Shown one piece after another: positions 1-9,963 of a stretch of DNA of 64,000 bases. The stretch is from the NCBI GenBank assembly GCA_964486725.1, contig CAZAOK010000004.1:1-64000 (forward strand), given 5' to 3'. Each line of letters starts with the position of its first letter. Position 1 is the stretch's first letter. The stretch is from M55B154 sp964486725. Its GTDB lineage: Bacteria > Spirochaetota > UBA4802 > UB4802. The position numbers were made by a program, and so were the translations under genes. The notes under the pieces are model-generated. The model made no database searches. It had not been told where the DNA came from and saw only the letters and a program-made list of their open reading frames with translations.

Positions 1-665
1 GCAGTGGGGACACGTCTATGGAGGCAGCATATGAAAGAATTCCCGAACCGGGATTAACAAGTGATTTGTTTTTGCTTGTTTCCGGATATTCTTTAAATGA
101 TCGTTTCGAGGTATCAGCTGAGATGCCATATGTAAGAGCCAACCCTGAATATCATTCAACAACGCATGGAATTGGTGATGTGCTGTTCTCCGGTAAATAT
201 CTCTTACTTGGTGACATACCGAAAGACGGAAGTACACCTCAGGGATTCCTGTTATCGTTGAAAGGCGCGGTGAAAACAAGAAGCGGTGATGCAGATAGAT
301 TTACAGGTAGCGGAGAGAACGAGCAGGAATTATCCATGGCCATGTCACGCTGTTTTGGTTTTGTGACGGCCCATGTTATGGCCGGGTATACATGGATAAC
401 TCACCGGTCTGATGAAACACGTTCCAATTATTATCTTTACGGGTATGCAATGGAGTTTGGCCTGTCAGATAGAATCAGTTTAGCCTGTGAAATAACCGGG
501 CAGAAAGATACCGGGTATGTCGATCACCGCCAGGAGGTCAATGTTCTGGCAGGCGCGCTCCTGTACCTGGATCAGGCTGTAATACTGGATCTATTCGCAA
601 GTCGTAGTATAGTGCAGGGTGAGGATTTTAACTCATTTGGACTGGGCGGAACTATGGGATTTTAA
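1..665 (+). CDS. Outer-membrane beta-barrel protein, C-terminal part (5' truncated by window)
   Basis: The frame is already open at base 3 and no start with a ribosome site is seen, so the gene begins before the window. The visible 221 residues alternate short polar turns with amphipathic strands (for example VSGYSLNDRFEVSAEMPYV and GYAMEFGLSDRISLACEITG) and end in phenylalanine (GLGGTMGF), the usual last residue of outer-membrane barrels recognised by BamA. The overall pattern resembles the transporter-like barrel family annotated as MetA-pathway/DUF3187-type, but I cannot name a substrate. An ATG at 18 could serve as an internal start but lies in the middle of strand-like sequence. Confidence 0.6.
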   Translation, partial: SGDTSMEAAYERIPEPGLTSDLFLLVSGYSLNDRFEVSAEMPYVRANPEYHSTTHGIGDVLFSGKYLLLGDIPKDGSTPQGFLLSLKGAVKTRSGDADRFTGSGENEQELSMAMSRCFGFVTAHVMAGYTWITHRSDETRSNYYLYGYAMEFGLSDRISLACEITGQKDTGYVDHRQEVNVLAGALLYLDQAVILDLFASRSIVQGEDFNSFGLGGTMGF

Positions 666-685
666 AAAATAGTACCATTTTTTTA

Positions 686-712
686 TTGACTATTTCAGGA
701 TGGTGCTAAAAT
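686..712 (+). promoter_or_regulatory. Possible promoter for the FmdB-type gene
   Basis: TTGACT (686-691) and TAAAAT (707-712) are separated by 15 bases, shorter than the usual 17, in the gap between the barrel gene and the zinc-ribbon gene. This is motif matching only. Confidence 0.3.
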
Positions 713-776
713 TTCAATACTACTGCAATTGAGTAGTAAAAGATAATTGTTTTTTTTACTTACAGCGGAGGCAAGA

Positions 777-1058
777 ATGCCAACTTATGATTATAAGTGT
801 ACCAACTGTGATCACCGTTTTGAAGTATTCCAATCCATGAAGGATGATCCCATCCAGGAATGTGAGAAATGCGGTGGCCAGGTGAAAAGATTGATTGGCG
901 CCGGGGCCGGCATCATATTCAAGGGTTCTGGTTTTTATGTAAATGATTATAAAAATAACGGGAATGGTTCAAAAGAAGTTTCGAAGGAATCATCCACACC
1001 TGCACCGGCATGCGCATCATGCCCTTCTTCTGATAGTTGCAGTGTAGATTCCAAATAG
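777..1058 (+). CDS. FmdB-family zinc-ribbon protein
   Basis: A 93-aa protein starting MPTYDYKCTNC with a second pair ECEKCGG near residue 40, the classic four-cysteine zinc ribbon of the FmdB/regulatory CxxC_CXXC_SSSS family. The mid part GAGIIFKGSGFYVNDY is also typical. The tail is low-complexity and carries more cysteines (ACASCPSSDSC). The ATG at 777 is preferred over an upstream in-frame ATG at 747 because GGAGG lies just ahead of it. The exact role of the family is not established; it was named from a putative regulator of formamide/amide genes. It converges with the next gene, and a weak stem plus six Ts at 1058-1077 may end its transcript. Confidence 0.85.
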   Translation: MPTYDYKCTNCDHRFEVFQSMKDDPIQECEKCGGQVKRLIGAGAGIIFKGSGFYVNDYKNNGNGSKEVSKESSTPAPACASCPSSDSCSVDSK

Positions 1059-1059
1059 A

Positions 1060-2937
1060 TCAGCCCTGGTCTTTTTTCCTCATCATGGATTTTCTCTGGC
1101 GAAATATGGTATACAGGTATTTCTCTATTGCCAGTATCCCTGATGAGGGAATAATCTCGTTTCTCAATTTTTTTCCTACCAGCGAATTTGTGAATTCGGT
1201 GATAGAATCTGTGGATTTTACCACTGCTGGTGATACAAGCAGGTACTCTACATCTGCCATCAGCAGTTTCCTGCTTCTTTTGGGATAGAGAATATTTCGC
1301 GCGTTATAAACGGGTATCACTAATTTCAGGTTAGAATGTCGTAATTCTTCAATAATTCGTGTTATGGTCTGTTCATTTTCAGGTGTTATCTCTATATATT
1401 CAGACAATGGTATTACCGGTTTTGGATTTTCACTAATTGTATGATACAGGTCTCGCGTTTCCCTGCTTAGTGTCCTGGTTGCGGCTGATACAGGAACAGA
1501 CTTCGACTTGATTTTTGATGGTCTTTCGTTTCTCGTGAAGAGTGCGGCGATAGCCGCAAACAGTCGCGCAAAAATCGACTTCTTTCTTTTTCGTGCGGTC
1601 ATTTGTTGAGATTTCAGGTGAGTTTTGATTTCCTGGTGCTTTTCCCTTTCGCTGCTGAACTTTTTATAATCTTCAAGTATTTTTATCAATGTGTCTTTTT
1701 GAGTACCTGACAGGTTGATTATATCTTCGAAGTCCTTTTCTGAAGAGAGTATTCTGCCGCCAACTTCAGCAAGAAATTCAAGTTTTTTACGCGCATTATC
1801 CTTTTCAGAGTAGCTGAGCTCGTTAAACTTGTCGGGCTGGTAGAGTACAAGCTGGCTTGTTTCGGAAAGGTTGTTTATAAAACTATTTCCATCAAGATAA
1901 TGATGAACCCCGTTTTCATCCACGTGCACGATTACACCGGCTTTTTTCCTGTTTGGAGAATTCTCCCACTTAATGAGCAACTCCCTGTTTACCTCGGGCA
2001 ATGTACTGGTTATATCGTTTTCACTGCAAGCTGCCGACTCCTTTACGAATTGAACGATATCATTATTCAATGTTTCGATGGGATCAAGGATCTTGTCAAC
2101 CTTCAACAGGCATGATCGCAGGGAGTGCATATTTTTCACTTCAACAAGTTCTCTCGGTGGCAGGGTGGTGCTTAAATCATCCATGAGTATATTAAAGATA
2201 TAATCCAGTTTTGAATCCCTGTAATCACTGAAATCGGTTGATACAATACCGAATTTTTTTAGCCGCCGTATTACAAGCTCGGAGTACTGTGAAATAATGG
2301 TCTTCAATGTGTCAAGATTCAGGGAGTTTTTCACCGCCTGGTAATTCTGGGCGTGAAAGCAGAAATCCTCGGCCCATTCAACCTGGTTTCTGTCTACGTT
2401 GTAGTTTTTAAAGGTAAATATTGATTTTCCCAGCTCAGATTTTATTATCCTGCTGAGGTCATTCTTGAAGCTTGCTTTTTTTATAAGTTTGGAAAGGTTA
2501 AAAAGCCTGTATCGTCTTAAAAGAGTATGCAGATTTTCCAATGATTTCGCGTCGCGAATAGCCTGTATTCTTTTATACTCATCCTGTGGAAGAAGAACTG
2601 TTAATTCCTCTATTTCGTCAATATTGAGTTTTTTTGTGGAATCATCAACACGAAAGTCAAAGGTAATTATTTTCTTTACCTGTTCCGGGTAATTCTTAAT
2701 TAGTGTATCTACGATATACTCAACCTGGCTGTCCCGTGATGTAGTAAATGGTATGGGTATATTTCGTGAACGCTTCAGGTATCCCATCGTGGCAAGTTCG
2801 GTCTTTGCCTCGGGGAGCGCCATGTTCTGCATACGCAGTATCTCGGCCAGCACATCATATATATGGGGCTCTTTTGCGATGCTTCCATGCACAAAGCTGA
2901 ATGTTTTAATCTTCTCGTCATTCGTCATGGGGCTCAT
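1060..2937 (-). CDS. Conserved hypothetical protein, 625 aa
   Basis: I do not recognise this protein. It has no signal peptide, is highly charged and appears mostly helical, with long KE-rich stretches. Around residues 450-475 a basic segment (RKRKKSIFARLFAAIAALF) contains a short hydrophobic patch that could touch a membrane. The last 100 residues (ISENPKPVIPLSEYIEITPENEQTITRIIEELR onwards) look like a separate folded unit. It is the last gene of a leftward group after hisS, 98 bases away. A second in-frame ATG nine bases later (2928) is an alternative start; AGGGATGG precedes the first. Confidence 0.7.
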   Translation of the reverse strand: MSPMTNDEKIKTFSFVHGSIAKEPHIYDVLAEILRMQNMALPEAKTELATMGYLKRSRNIPIPFTTSRDSQVEYIVDTLIKNYPEQVKKIITFDFRVDDSTKKLNIDEIEELTVLLPQDEYKRIQAIRDAKSLENLHTLLRRYRLFNLSKLIKKASFKNDLSRIIKSELGKSIFTFKNYNVDRNQVEWAEDFCFHAQNYQAVKNSLNLDTLKTIISQYSELVIRRLKKFGIVSTDFSDYRDSKLDYIFNILMDDLSTTLPPRELVEVKNMHSLRSCLLKVDKILDPIETLNNDIVQFVKESAACSENDITSTLPEVNRELLIKWENSPNRKKAGVIVHVDENGVHHYLDGNSFINNLSETSQLVLYQPDKFNELSYSEKDNARKKLEFLAEVGGRILSSEKDFEDIINLSGTQKDTLIKILEDYKKFSSEREKHQEIKTHLKSQQMTARKRKKSIFARLFAAIAALFTRNERPSKIKSKSVPVSAATRTLSRETRDLYHTISENPKPVIPLSEYIEITPENEQTITRIIEELRHSNLKLVIPVYNARNILYPKRSRKLLMADVEYLLVSPAVVKSTDSITEFTNSLVGKKLRNEIIPSSGILAIEKYLYTIFRQRKSMMRKKDQG

Positions 2938-3035
2938 GGTTATTAAACCATCCCTGGTGAAAATATATACTGACAGGTGATACTATATCCTTTAAAAAAG
3001 AAGTGTAAAGTCATTTTTAAATACCCTGTCGCCTT

Positions 3036-4271
3036 TCAAAGGTTCGCTGGAATATCATTGGCGTTGACGTTTTTTTGTTCACCTGAATCCATGTTCTTTA
3101 TTGTGCAGGTTCCTGATGATAATTCATCTTCACCAACTATCACGGTAAAACGTGCCTTTTCCCTGTCAGCCTTTTTGAACTGGTTTTTAAAACCCCTGCC
3201 ATTTGGATCAATATCACAAGAATAACCCCTGTCTCTCAATGATTGTAGTAATTCAAGGGCTTTTTCAAGGGTTTCACCACCTGAGTGAACAAAATAAACA
3301 TCAAGTTGTTCTCCCGAAAATTCTGAATCTTCCAGCAAAAGGGATAACCGTTCAATTCCGGCAGCAAACCCCACCGCGGGTGTTGGTTTACCTTCGAAGG
3401 TTTCTACCAGGTTGTTATACCTGCCACCGGCGGCGAAGGCATTTTGTCCCCCCAAACGATGGGTAACAAACTCGAAGGTGGTTTTCGTGTAATAATCAAG
3501 TCCCCTTACCAGGTAGGGGTCTTCGGTATATTCAATATTGTTATGGTCAAGATAAGTTTTCACCAGCGTGAAATGATTTGCGCATTCATCGCAAATAAAA
3601 TCACTGATCATTGGTGCCGACTGGCGAAGAGTGACGCATGATTCCACCTTGCAGTCAAGTAAACGCAGGGGATTTGATTGAAGTCTTCTTCTGCAATCAT
3701 CGCAAAGCTCATCTTTATGAGACTGGTAGTAAGACTCAAGTTCTTTAATATAGGGAGTTCTGCATTCAGGACATCCAATTGAATTAAGAAGCAACTTGTA
3801 TTCTTTTATACCAAGGTTCCTGGATATGGAATCCATTATTGCGATGATCTCGAAGTCATAAAAAGGATGATCACTGCCGAACAGCTCGGCACCGAACTGG
3901 TTGAACTGGCGAAGCCGGCCTCTCTGGGGTCTTTCGGCACGAAACATGGGTCCGCAGTAAAAAAACTTGCAGGTTGAGAGACGGTTATACTCGCCGTTTT
4001 CCACGTATGCCCGCACCATTGAGGCGGTACCCTCCGGCCGAAGGGTAAGGCTTCGTTCGCCCCTGTCCTGAAAAGTAAACATTTCCTTGGTGACAATATC
4101 AGTCTCATCACCAAGTCCGCGGCTGAATACCTCGGTATATTCCATTACGGGAAGAATAACTTCCCGGTAATTATATATTTTAAAGATATGGCGGGCTGTG
4201 CCGGTAATCCTGTTCCACAGTTCTATCCTGTCTGGAAAGATATCTTCTATTCCCGGTGGTTTGCGTATCAT
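3036..4271 (-). CDS. hisS: Histidyl-tRNA synthetase
   Basis: A class II synthetase of 411 aa that charges tRNA-His in the cytoplasm. Motif 2 is seen in FRAERPQRGRLRQFNQFGAE, and the histidine-specific signatures LVRGLDYYTKTTFEF and the glycine-rich AFAAGGRYNNLVE are intact. Motif 3 is GFAAGIERLSLLL, and the C-terminal anticodon-binding domain starts near residue 325 (LDVYFVHSGGETLEKALELLQSLR). The length is normal for bacterial HisRS. Its ATG overlaps the stop of the U32 gene as ATGA, implying translational coupling. Confidence 0.97.
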   Translation of the reverse strand: MIRKPPGIEDIFPDRIELWNRITGTARHIFKIYNYREVILPVMEYTEVFSRGLGDETDIVTKEMFTFQDRGERSLTLRPEGTASMVRAYVENGEYNRLSTCKFFYCGPMFRAERPQRGRLRQFNQFGAELFGSDHPFYDFEIIAIMDSISRNLGIKEYKLLLNSIGCPECRTPYIKELESYYQSHKDELCDDCRRRLQSNPLRLLDCKVESCVTLRQSAPMISDFICDECANHFTLVKTYLDHNNIEYTEDPYLVRGLDYYTKTTFEFVTHRLGGQNAFAAGGRYNNLVETFEGKPTPAVGFAAGIERLSLLLEDSEFSGEQLDVYFVHSGGETLEKALELLQSLRDRGYSCDIDPNGRGFKNQFKKADREKARFTVIVGEDELSSGTCTIKNMDSGEQKNVNANDIPANL

Positions 4272-5524
4272 GTAGTGCTCCCGTTATCTTGTAATCTTCT
4301 TCTCAGAATAGCGTGTGGATCAACCGGCCTGTCAAAGCCAATCAGGTATTCCCTTCCGGGCTGTGCCATGTCCACACTGTTCTCATCGTCCCATATGTTT
4401 TCAACAATTAATTTACCGTCTATGATTTCATGTCCGTTTATTGGAAATATGGCATCAATGGTTTCACCCTTGTAAATGGGGTTGAATACCTTGATGATAA
4501 CCTCCTGTGACGATTCTTCACCGGTGACCCGGTGGCCCAGAAATAATACTTTCTTCACATAAGGAAGACTGGTAAAGGCGTTATCCCCGAATTCGTTGAA
4601 AAGATCATCGGTATACGGCCGATGACTTATCAGGTCAAGTTCATTTTTCCAGAAACCAAGCCACCTGTTGTAATCCATCCCATCGTGTACAGTTTGAACC
4701 GCGTGGCTGTATATTCGCGTGGTATTTGCCGTGTAATAAAGGGATTTCATTCTCCCCTCAATCTTGAAGGCATTTACACCTGCCTGCATAAAGGCGGGCA
4801 CCTTTTCTATAAGGCACAGATCCTTTGATGACAGGATCTCTGTTCCACTGGCGTGTTCAATTATATCCATGTGGTTTCCCGGGCGCTTTTCTTCTACCAG
4901 GGAATATCGCCACCTGCAGGGATGTGAGCAGCTCCCCGTGTTTGCGTCCCTGCCGGACAGGTAACGGCTGAGAAGACATCGTCCCGAATATGAAACACAA
5001 AGGGCCCCGTGAATGAATGTTTCAATCTCCGCGTCGGTATGTTCACGAATTTTCCGGATCTCGTCGAGGGTCACCTCCCTGGCAAGCACTATCCGTTGAA
5101 TACCCATCTGCTGCCAGAATGAAATCGACAGGTGATTGAGGGTGGACATCTGGGTCGAAAGATGCAGCGGGATATCCATGCCGCTTTCCCGCAACAGCAT
5201 AATCATGCCGGGGTCGGAAACCATGATACCGTCAAAGTTGTATTCTGACAAATCGTTGATGTATTCCCTGGCGTTGTCAACCTGGTCTTCATGCAGGTAG
5301 GAGTTCAGCAGAAAGATTACCCTGGCATTGTGACTGTGCGCGTAGCGGATACCCTGTAGAATGTCCTCGTGGCCGAAGTTCCTGGTTTTCATGCGAAGGT
5401 TAAGCTGCTCGCCGCCGAAATATACCAGGTCAGCACCGTAATCAACCGCCACCTTCAACTTTTCAAGATTGCCCGCGGGAGATACTATTTCTGTTTTATT
5501 ATTTCTGCCTGTCAACGAAGCCAT
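4268..5524 (-). CDS. U32 family peptidase (TrhP/YegQ-like)
   Basis: This 418-aa protein opens with EIVSPAGNLEKLKVAVDYGADLVYFGG and carries the U32 signature ETFIHGALCVSYSGRCLLS, followed by the cysteines NTGSCSHPCRWRY. In characterised relatives these cysteines hold an iron-sulphur cluster; TrhP (YegQ) supplies the hydroxyl at C5 of tRNA uridine 34 and RlhA hydroxylates 23S rRNA. Length and the compact C-terminal beta-barrel domain (KVLFLGHRVTG...) fit the TrhP group best, but the exact RNA target cannot be read from sequence. The start lies 26 bases inside the end of mltG, with AAAAGG ahead of it. Confidence 0.85.
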   Translation of the reverse strand: MASLTGRNNKTEIVSPAGNLEKLKVAVDYGADLVYFGGEQLNLRMKTRNFGHEDILQGIRYAHSHNARVIFLLNSYLHEDQVDNAREYINDLSEYNFDGIMVSDPGMIMLLRESGMDIPLHLSTQMSTLNHLSISFWQQMGIQRIVLAREVTLDEIRKIREHTDAEIETFIHGALCVSYSGRCLLSRYLSGRDANTGSCSHPCRWRYSLVEEKRPGNHMDIIEHASGTEILSSKDLCLIEKVPAFMQAGVNAFKIEGRMKSLYYTANTTRIYSHAVQTVHDGMDYNRWLGFWKNELDLISHRPYTDDLFNEFGDNAFTSLPYVKKVLFLGHRVTGEESSQEVIIKVFNPIYKGETIDAIFPINGHEIIDGKLIVENIWDDENSVDMAQPGREYLIGFDRPVDPHAILRRRLQDNGSTT

Positions 5525-6533
5525 TGTTAATGCCTTTTTGATAGAATTCTACCGCCTTATTATGATGGGACAATGTTTTTGAAAAATAATGAGACCCGTC
5601 ATTACGTGATACAAAATACAGGTACGACACGTCCGCTGGATTCAGGGCCGCCTGTATAGCCCCCCTGCCGGGGGAGCTGATTGGTGTGGGAGGGTATCCT
5701 CCATGGCGGTAGGTATTGAATGGTGAATCACTTTCAAGATCTTTATATGTGAGCCTGCCGGAAAATTTTTTGACGGCATATCGAACGGTAGGGTCGCAAT
5801 AAAGCCGCATACCCAGTTTCATCCGATTGTGAAATACCGCTGATATGAGGCCTCTTTCACTCTTGACGGTTGCTTCTTCTTCTATCAGTGAAGCCATGGT
5901 AAGAAGTTTATGCTCATTCATGTTCAGGTCGGACATGGATGAGAGATCCATGCTCTCCAGTTCTTTTCTCATCTGGTTGTACATCCACTGTATAATGTCT
6001 CTGGGGTCAGAATCTTCGGGAAAATTATAAGTTTCCGGAAAAAGGTACCCTTCCGCCGAGGGGGCATGTATACCAATGGATCTAAGGTAATTTTTATCAA
6101 AAGCGTAATATAGAAATGAATCCTCACTGGTTATTCCATTAGATTCCAGCCGATCAGCAATCTGGTACAGGTTAAATCCTTCGGGGATGGTAACCCGTTG
6201 CACCATCACATGTCCCCGTGTGATACGGCGTAGTATATCAAGTGATGACATTCCCCTGTATACCCGGTATTTCCCGGTTTTCACGCTGGTATTTCCTGTT
6301 ACCCTGGCAAGAACCAGGAAGAAGCTTTCACTGGTAATAAGGTTTCGAGATTTCAGCATTTCGGCTGTTTCACGAAGCGTGGTTCCCCTGTCAATTTTGA
6401 TTATTTCATCAGGCATAAAGCCGGGGGAACTGTTAAAGTACCATGTGATGCCTAAAAGTATTACTCCGCACATAATGACCAGTAAGCCCAATGTCAGGAT
6501 GTGCCTGAATTTAAATCTTGATTTGTTGTTCAT
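5499..6533 (-). CDS. mltG: Endolytic murein transglycosylase MltG
   Basis: The YceG/MltG family cuts nascent glycan strands at the inner membrane and so sets strand length. The 344-aa protein has a single N-terminal membrane anchor (ILTLGLLVIMCGVILLGITWYF), a LysM-like region (GTTLRETAEMLKSRNLI...), and the catalytic block LLTMASLIEEEATVKSERGLISAVFHNR with the conserved glutamate, followed by MRLYCDPTVRYA and the family motif SPFNTYRHGGYPPTPISSPG. It is the first gene of the leftward group mltG, U32, hisS. It faces a TPR gene across a 177-base gap that probably holds divergent promoters. Confidence 0.95.
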   Translation of the reverse strand: MNNKSRFKFRHILTLGLLVIMCGVILLGITWYFNSSPGFMPDEIIKIDRGTTLRETAEMLKSRNLITSESFFLVLARVTGNTSVKTGKYRVYRGMSSLDILRRITRGHVMVQRVTIPEGFNLYQIADRLESNGITSEDSFLYYAFDKNYLRSIGIHAPSAEGYLFPETYNFPEDSDPRDIIQWMYNQMRKELESMDLSSMSDLNMNEHKLLTMASLIEEEATVKSERGLISAVFHNRMKLGMRLYCDPTVRYAVKKFSGRLTYKDLESDSPFNTYRHGGYPPTPISSPGRGAIQAALNPADVSYLYFVSRNDGSHYFSKTLSHHNKAVEFYQKGINNGFVDRQK

Positions 6534-6710
6534 ACATGTCCTTTTTTATCAAATTAATTGTCGAGTATGAATAATCTACTGAACAGCAAACGGGATTATT
6601 TGTCAATTCCATATGATATATTTATTTGTTGACTTCCTGTAAAAGAAGACGTATGAAGTGAGTTAATGTGACAGAATACGCATAATATTATCTGCAATGA
6701 TAATGGTGAT

Positions 6711-8705
6711 ATGAAGAGAAAGAGAACAATTTATACTGTTGGAATATTCCTGGTTGTGATCCTGGTTTTGCTGCTTTCTGTTCCGGTTTTTTCAAAGAAC
6801 GCCATATACCATAACAAGAAGGGATGGGAGCATCTTGAAAAAGGAGAAATGTATTCTGCAATTATTTCCTTTCAAAGCGCCCTGCAGCAGAATCCCCGTT
6901 ATAAAGAATCACTGACTGGACTTGCCGAGTCGTACCTGGAAACCGGTGGTTATGAAGAGGCAATCTCGTTATACGAGCGGGTGTTGCGTCTCTACGAAAA
7001 CGATGAAAAAGCCATGCTTGGTATGGGCAGGGCGCTTACGGGGATCGGCAGGTATAGAGAGGCAATCAGGATTTATGAGAAACTTAACAAAATGTCATTT
7101 GAGAACAACGAATCACGTTACGGAATGGCATATCTCTACTTCAGAATGAATAAAATGCTCTGGTCAAATCGTCTTCTCGAGAGGGTACTGACGGCAAACC
7201 CCTTTCATTATGATTCACTTCTTCTCATGGCAGAGATGAAGAAGAGGGAAGGCCGTTTTGATGAGGCCATAAACTATATTGAGAAGGCAATCGACTCGCG
7301 AAGCGAGTATCCCCGGGGTTATGTGGAGTACGGAAACCTTCTTTTTGCCAAATATGCACATACGGGTAACAGTGATTATGTAGCTCAGGCTATTGATGAA
7401 TTCAAGAAAGCCCTCAGCATAAGTCCGAATAACATCGAGGCGAACAGGTTTCTTGGATATATTTCGTATCATTCAGACGACTTTGAGGGAGCTGTGTCTT
7501 ATTACGACAGGGTTGTTGAATTATATCCGAAGATGAGTATCCCGCATTACAATCTTGCCCTTGCTCATGAAAAGATGAACAACAGGGAAGAGGCTCTTTC
7601 AGAGTACTCAAAGGCGGTAGAGCAACAGTCTTTAAACAGCCTGGTTTATGAGAAGCGTTCGCAATTTCTGGTTCTGGAAAATTTCAAGACGGGGCACCCA
7701 CTGCGTGTAAAGCTTGCCGGGGAGGAGCATGACACTGCCCATAATTTTCGAAAGAAAAACTTTCCCGAGCATTCACTCTTGCATTTAAGAAAATCACTTT
7801 TCCTCAACCCCATGGCAACAGAACCCCGCCAGGAGCTTGCCGACTCCTACCTGGTACGGGATTATTATCGTTTTTACGTTGATCAGCTGAAAAAACTGCA
7901 CACCATGAATAATTCAACTGAATCCCGTGACAGGCTGAATGTAGCCATTATAAAGCGCCGTGACCGCCTGTATAACAGGATGGGTTACGCGCAGGAAGCA
8001 CCGGAAAGAGACGTTCCCCGTGTAATGCTGCTTGATCTGGAAAGTGTTAAAGGAATCCCTCCCTATCCAGATGGTGGCAGTGTTATTTCAAATAGCATAA
8101 ATTATGCCTTCTCCCAGTTTGGAAGGTACAAAAATATTTCAACAAGAAAGAGAATACGTATAAATGAACAACTGCAAGGCGGTAAACAGCCAATTGATGC
8201 TATACTCAGGGATATCCAGGGGTTGATGAAAGGAGATAAGGTACCTGAATTTGATTATCTCCTTTATGGTAATTACGAGGTATCCGGTAATTTTATACGT
8301 GCCGGTATATCCGTAATGAACCTGAAAACCGGTGTGGTTATTGCGAACCTGCAGGCCGAAGACCAGGGTAAACAGGCCCTGTCTGGTATATCATTGCGAC
8401 TTGCCCGAAAACTGTATGAAACAATCCCATACCAGGGAAGAATCCTTGCCTACGAGGAAGACTCGGTACTGGTCAACCTGGGAAGTTATGATGGGGTATC
8501 ACCTGGCGATCTTCTTGTCAGCTATATACCGGTAACAGATTCCGCAAAACCGGAAAAGACTTCACAGAAGCTGGTGTTTAAGGTAAACGAAGTAGATACG
8601 CTGCTTTCACTGGCCAACCCGGTAAGAAATGATGACCTTGATCGGGTATCAAAAAACGAGGCCGTATATCCCGTGGAAAAAAGGCGTGCGAAATTAATTG
8701 AATAG
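6711..8705 (+). CDS. TPR protein with CsgG/FlgT-like C-terminal region
   Basis: A 664-aa protein with an N-terminal membrane anchor or uncleaved signal (TVGIFLVVILVLLLSVPVFS), then about eight tetratricopeptide repeats (for example YSAIISFQSALQQNPRYKESLTGLAESYLETGGYEEAI) to about residue 330. After a linker, residues 440-580 (PRVMLLDLESVKGIPPYPDG..., FDYLLYGNYEVSGNFIRAGI) resemble the nucleotide-fold region of CsgG/FlgT-type proteins. The tail (GRILAYEEDSVLVNLGSYDG) resembles the small C-terminal beta domain of FlgT. It is probably an envelope scaffold or lipoprotein partner acting in the periplasm. No known function is assigned. The Shine-Dalgarno site is weak. Confidence 0.75.
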   Translation: MKRKRTIYTVGIFLVVILVLLLSVPVFSKNAIYHNKKGWEHLEKGEMYSAIISFQSALQQNPRYKESLTGLAESYLETGGYEEAISLYERVLRLYENDEKAMLGMGRALTGIGRYREAIRIYEKLNKMSFENNESRYGMAYLYFRMNKMLWSNRLLERVLTANPFHYDSLLLMAEMKKREGRFDEAINYIEKAIDSRSEYPRGYVEYGNLLFAKYAHTGNSDYVAQAIDEFKKALSISPNNIEANRFLGYISYHSDDFEGAVSYYDRVVELYPKMSIPHYNLALAHEKMNNREEALSEYSKAVEQQSLNSLVYEKRSQFLVLENFKTGHPLRVKLAGEEHDTAHNFRKKNFPEHSLLHLRKSLFLNPMATEPRQELADSYLVRDYYRFYVDQLKKLHTMNNSTESRDRLNVAIIKRRDRLYNRMGYAQEAPERDVPRVMLLDLESVKGIPPYPDGGSVISNSINYAFSQFGRYKNISTRKRIRINEQLQGGKQPIDAILRDIQGLMKGDKVPEFDYLLYGNYEVSGNFIRAGISVMNLKTGVVIANLQAEDQGKQALSGISLRLARKLYETIPYQGRILAYEEDSVLVNLGSYDGVSPGDLLVSYIPVTDSAKPEKTSQKLVFKVNEVDTLLSLANPVRNDDLDRVSKNEAVYPVEKRRAKLIE

Positions 8706-8717
8706 ATAATGCCGGGA

Positions 8718-9884
8718 TTACTTCTTCATCTTACCAGTGATATAATCTATGATAATAGCAAGGGCCCCGTCACCACTTACATTTGACGCGGTACCAAACG
8801 AATCCTGGGCCATATGAAGACTCAAGATAAGACCTTTCTGGAAATTATTAAACATCAGCATCTCTTCAAGTAGCCCCAGGGCTGTCATTGCCCCACCTCC
8901 GGGTATTCCGGGCGCGGCTATCATTGTAACCGATAATAAAAAGATAAATGGTATATACTGTACAAGCTCAGGGGTGCCTCCCTGCATGGTAAGAATAACC
9001 ATTGATGAGAGGGTGATCATTATCATGTCACCCACAAGGTGAATGGTGGCACACAGGGGGATCACAAAATCAATGATATCCTCTGATACATCATTTGATC
9101 GTACACTTTCAATGGTAACCGGGATAGTGGCGGCTGAAGACTGTGTACCAAAAGCGGTAAGATATGCTGGTATCATGTTTTTTATGAGATTTAATGGATT
9201 TCGACGGGTCAGCACCCCGGCGATAACATATTCAATGAGTACGATTGAAATTTGAAGACCGATGATAACCACGTATAGTTTGCCAAAGGATGTCAAAATT
9301 GGGATTATCTCACCTGTCGCGCTGAGTGAGCAGAAAAGTGATGCGATATAAAAGGGAAGCAGCGGAATTATTGCCTTTCGAATTAAAATTTCCACAATAT
9401 CTTTCAGTTCGTAAAAAACATTCCTGAAAGTGACAAGAGGTTTTGAGGCAAGAACCAGGCCGAAAACAAAGGCAAGTGCCAGTGCTGTAAAGACGGGCAA
9501 AGGTGGTTCAACTTTCAGTGAAAACAATGGCTCAATGGTCAGGGTTTCAGCCGGGGCAGCAAGATTTCCCACAAGTGATTCAAGGAAAACCGTACCGGTT
9601 GAATACGCAACAAGGCCTCCTATCAGGGTTGATGAAACAGCAAGTAATATTGTAATGATCAGGGTCTTGCCTGCTTTTCCGCCTATATCGATAATGCCGG
9701 GAGGAACAAAGCCGATTATTATCAGGGGAATTATGAACTTGAGAAATGCTCCAAATAATATCTCCGCGGTTTTAATGGTTCTGAGAAGAAAATCCATATT
9801 ATAATGACTGAGGGTTATGCCAAGCAGGATGCCTGTAATAATTCCCAGAAACAGCTTGAAGATCAGAGAGTTTTTCAGATTCAT
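8718..9884 (-). CDS. Dicarboxylate/amino acid:cation symporter (DAACS, GltP/GltT type)
   Basis: A 388-aa polytopic membrane protein of the SLC1/DAACS family, which imports glutamate, aspartate or C4-dicarboxylates with sodium or protons. Family marks seen: AFLKFIIPLIIIGFVPPGI near the N-terminus, the serine-rich re-entrant loop FGTQSSAATIPVTIES, and the second loop region PGIPGGGAMTALGLLEEM followed by DSFGTASNVSGDGALAIIID. Sequence alone does not fix the substrate. It converges with the TPR gene across 12 bases and stands alone, with CCAGG ahead of the ATG. Confidence 0.92.
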   Translation of the reverse strand: MNLKNSLIFKLFLGIITGILLGITLSHYNMDFLLRTIKTAEILFGAFLKFIIPLIIIGFVPPGIIDIGGKAGKTLIITILLAVSSTLIGGLVAYSTGTVFLESLVGNLAAPAETLTIEPLFSLKVEPPLPVFTALALAFVFGLVLASKPLVTFRNVFYELKDIVEILIRKAIIPLLPFYIASLFCSLSATGEIIPILTSFGKLYVVIIGLQISIVLIEYVIAGVLTRRNPLNLIKNMIPAYLTAFGTQSSAATIPVTIESVRSNDVSEDIIDFVIPLCATIHLVGDMIMITLSSMVILTMQGGTPELVQYIPFIFLLSVTMIAAPGIPGGGAMTALGLLEEMLMFNNFQKGLILSLHMAQDSFGTASNVSGDGALAIIIDYITGKMKK

Positions 9885-9963
9885 GAATAATACCTGGTAT
9901 AGAATAATTTTTGCAGTCTATATTGGATGTAAAATAGTATATGTCAAACGAATTAAAGGCATA

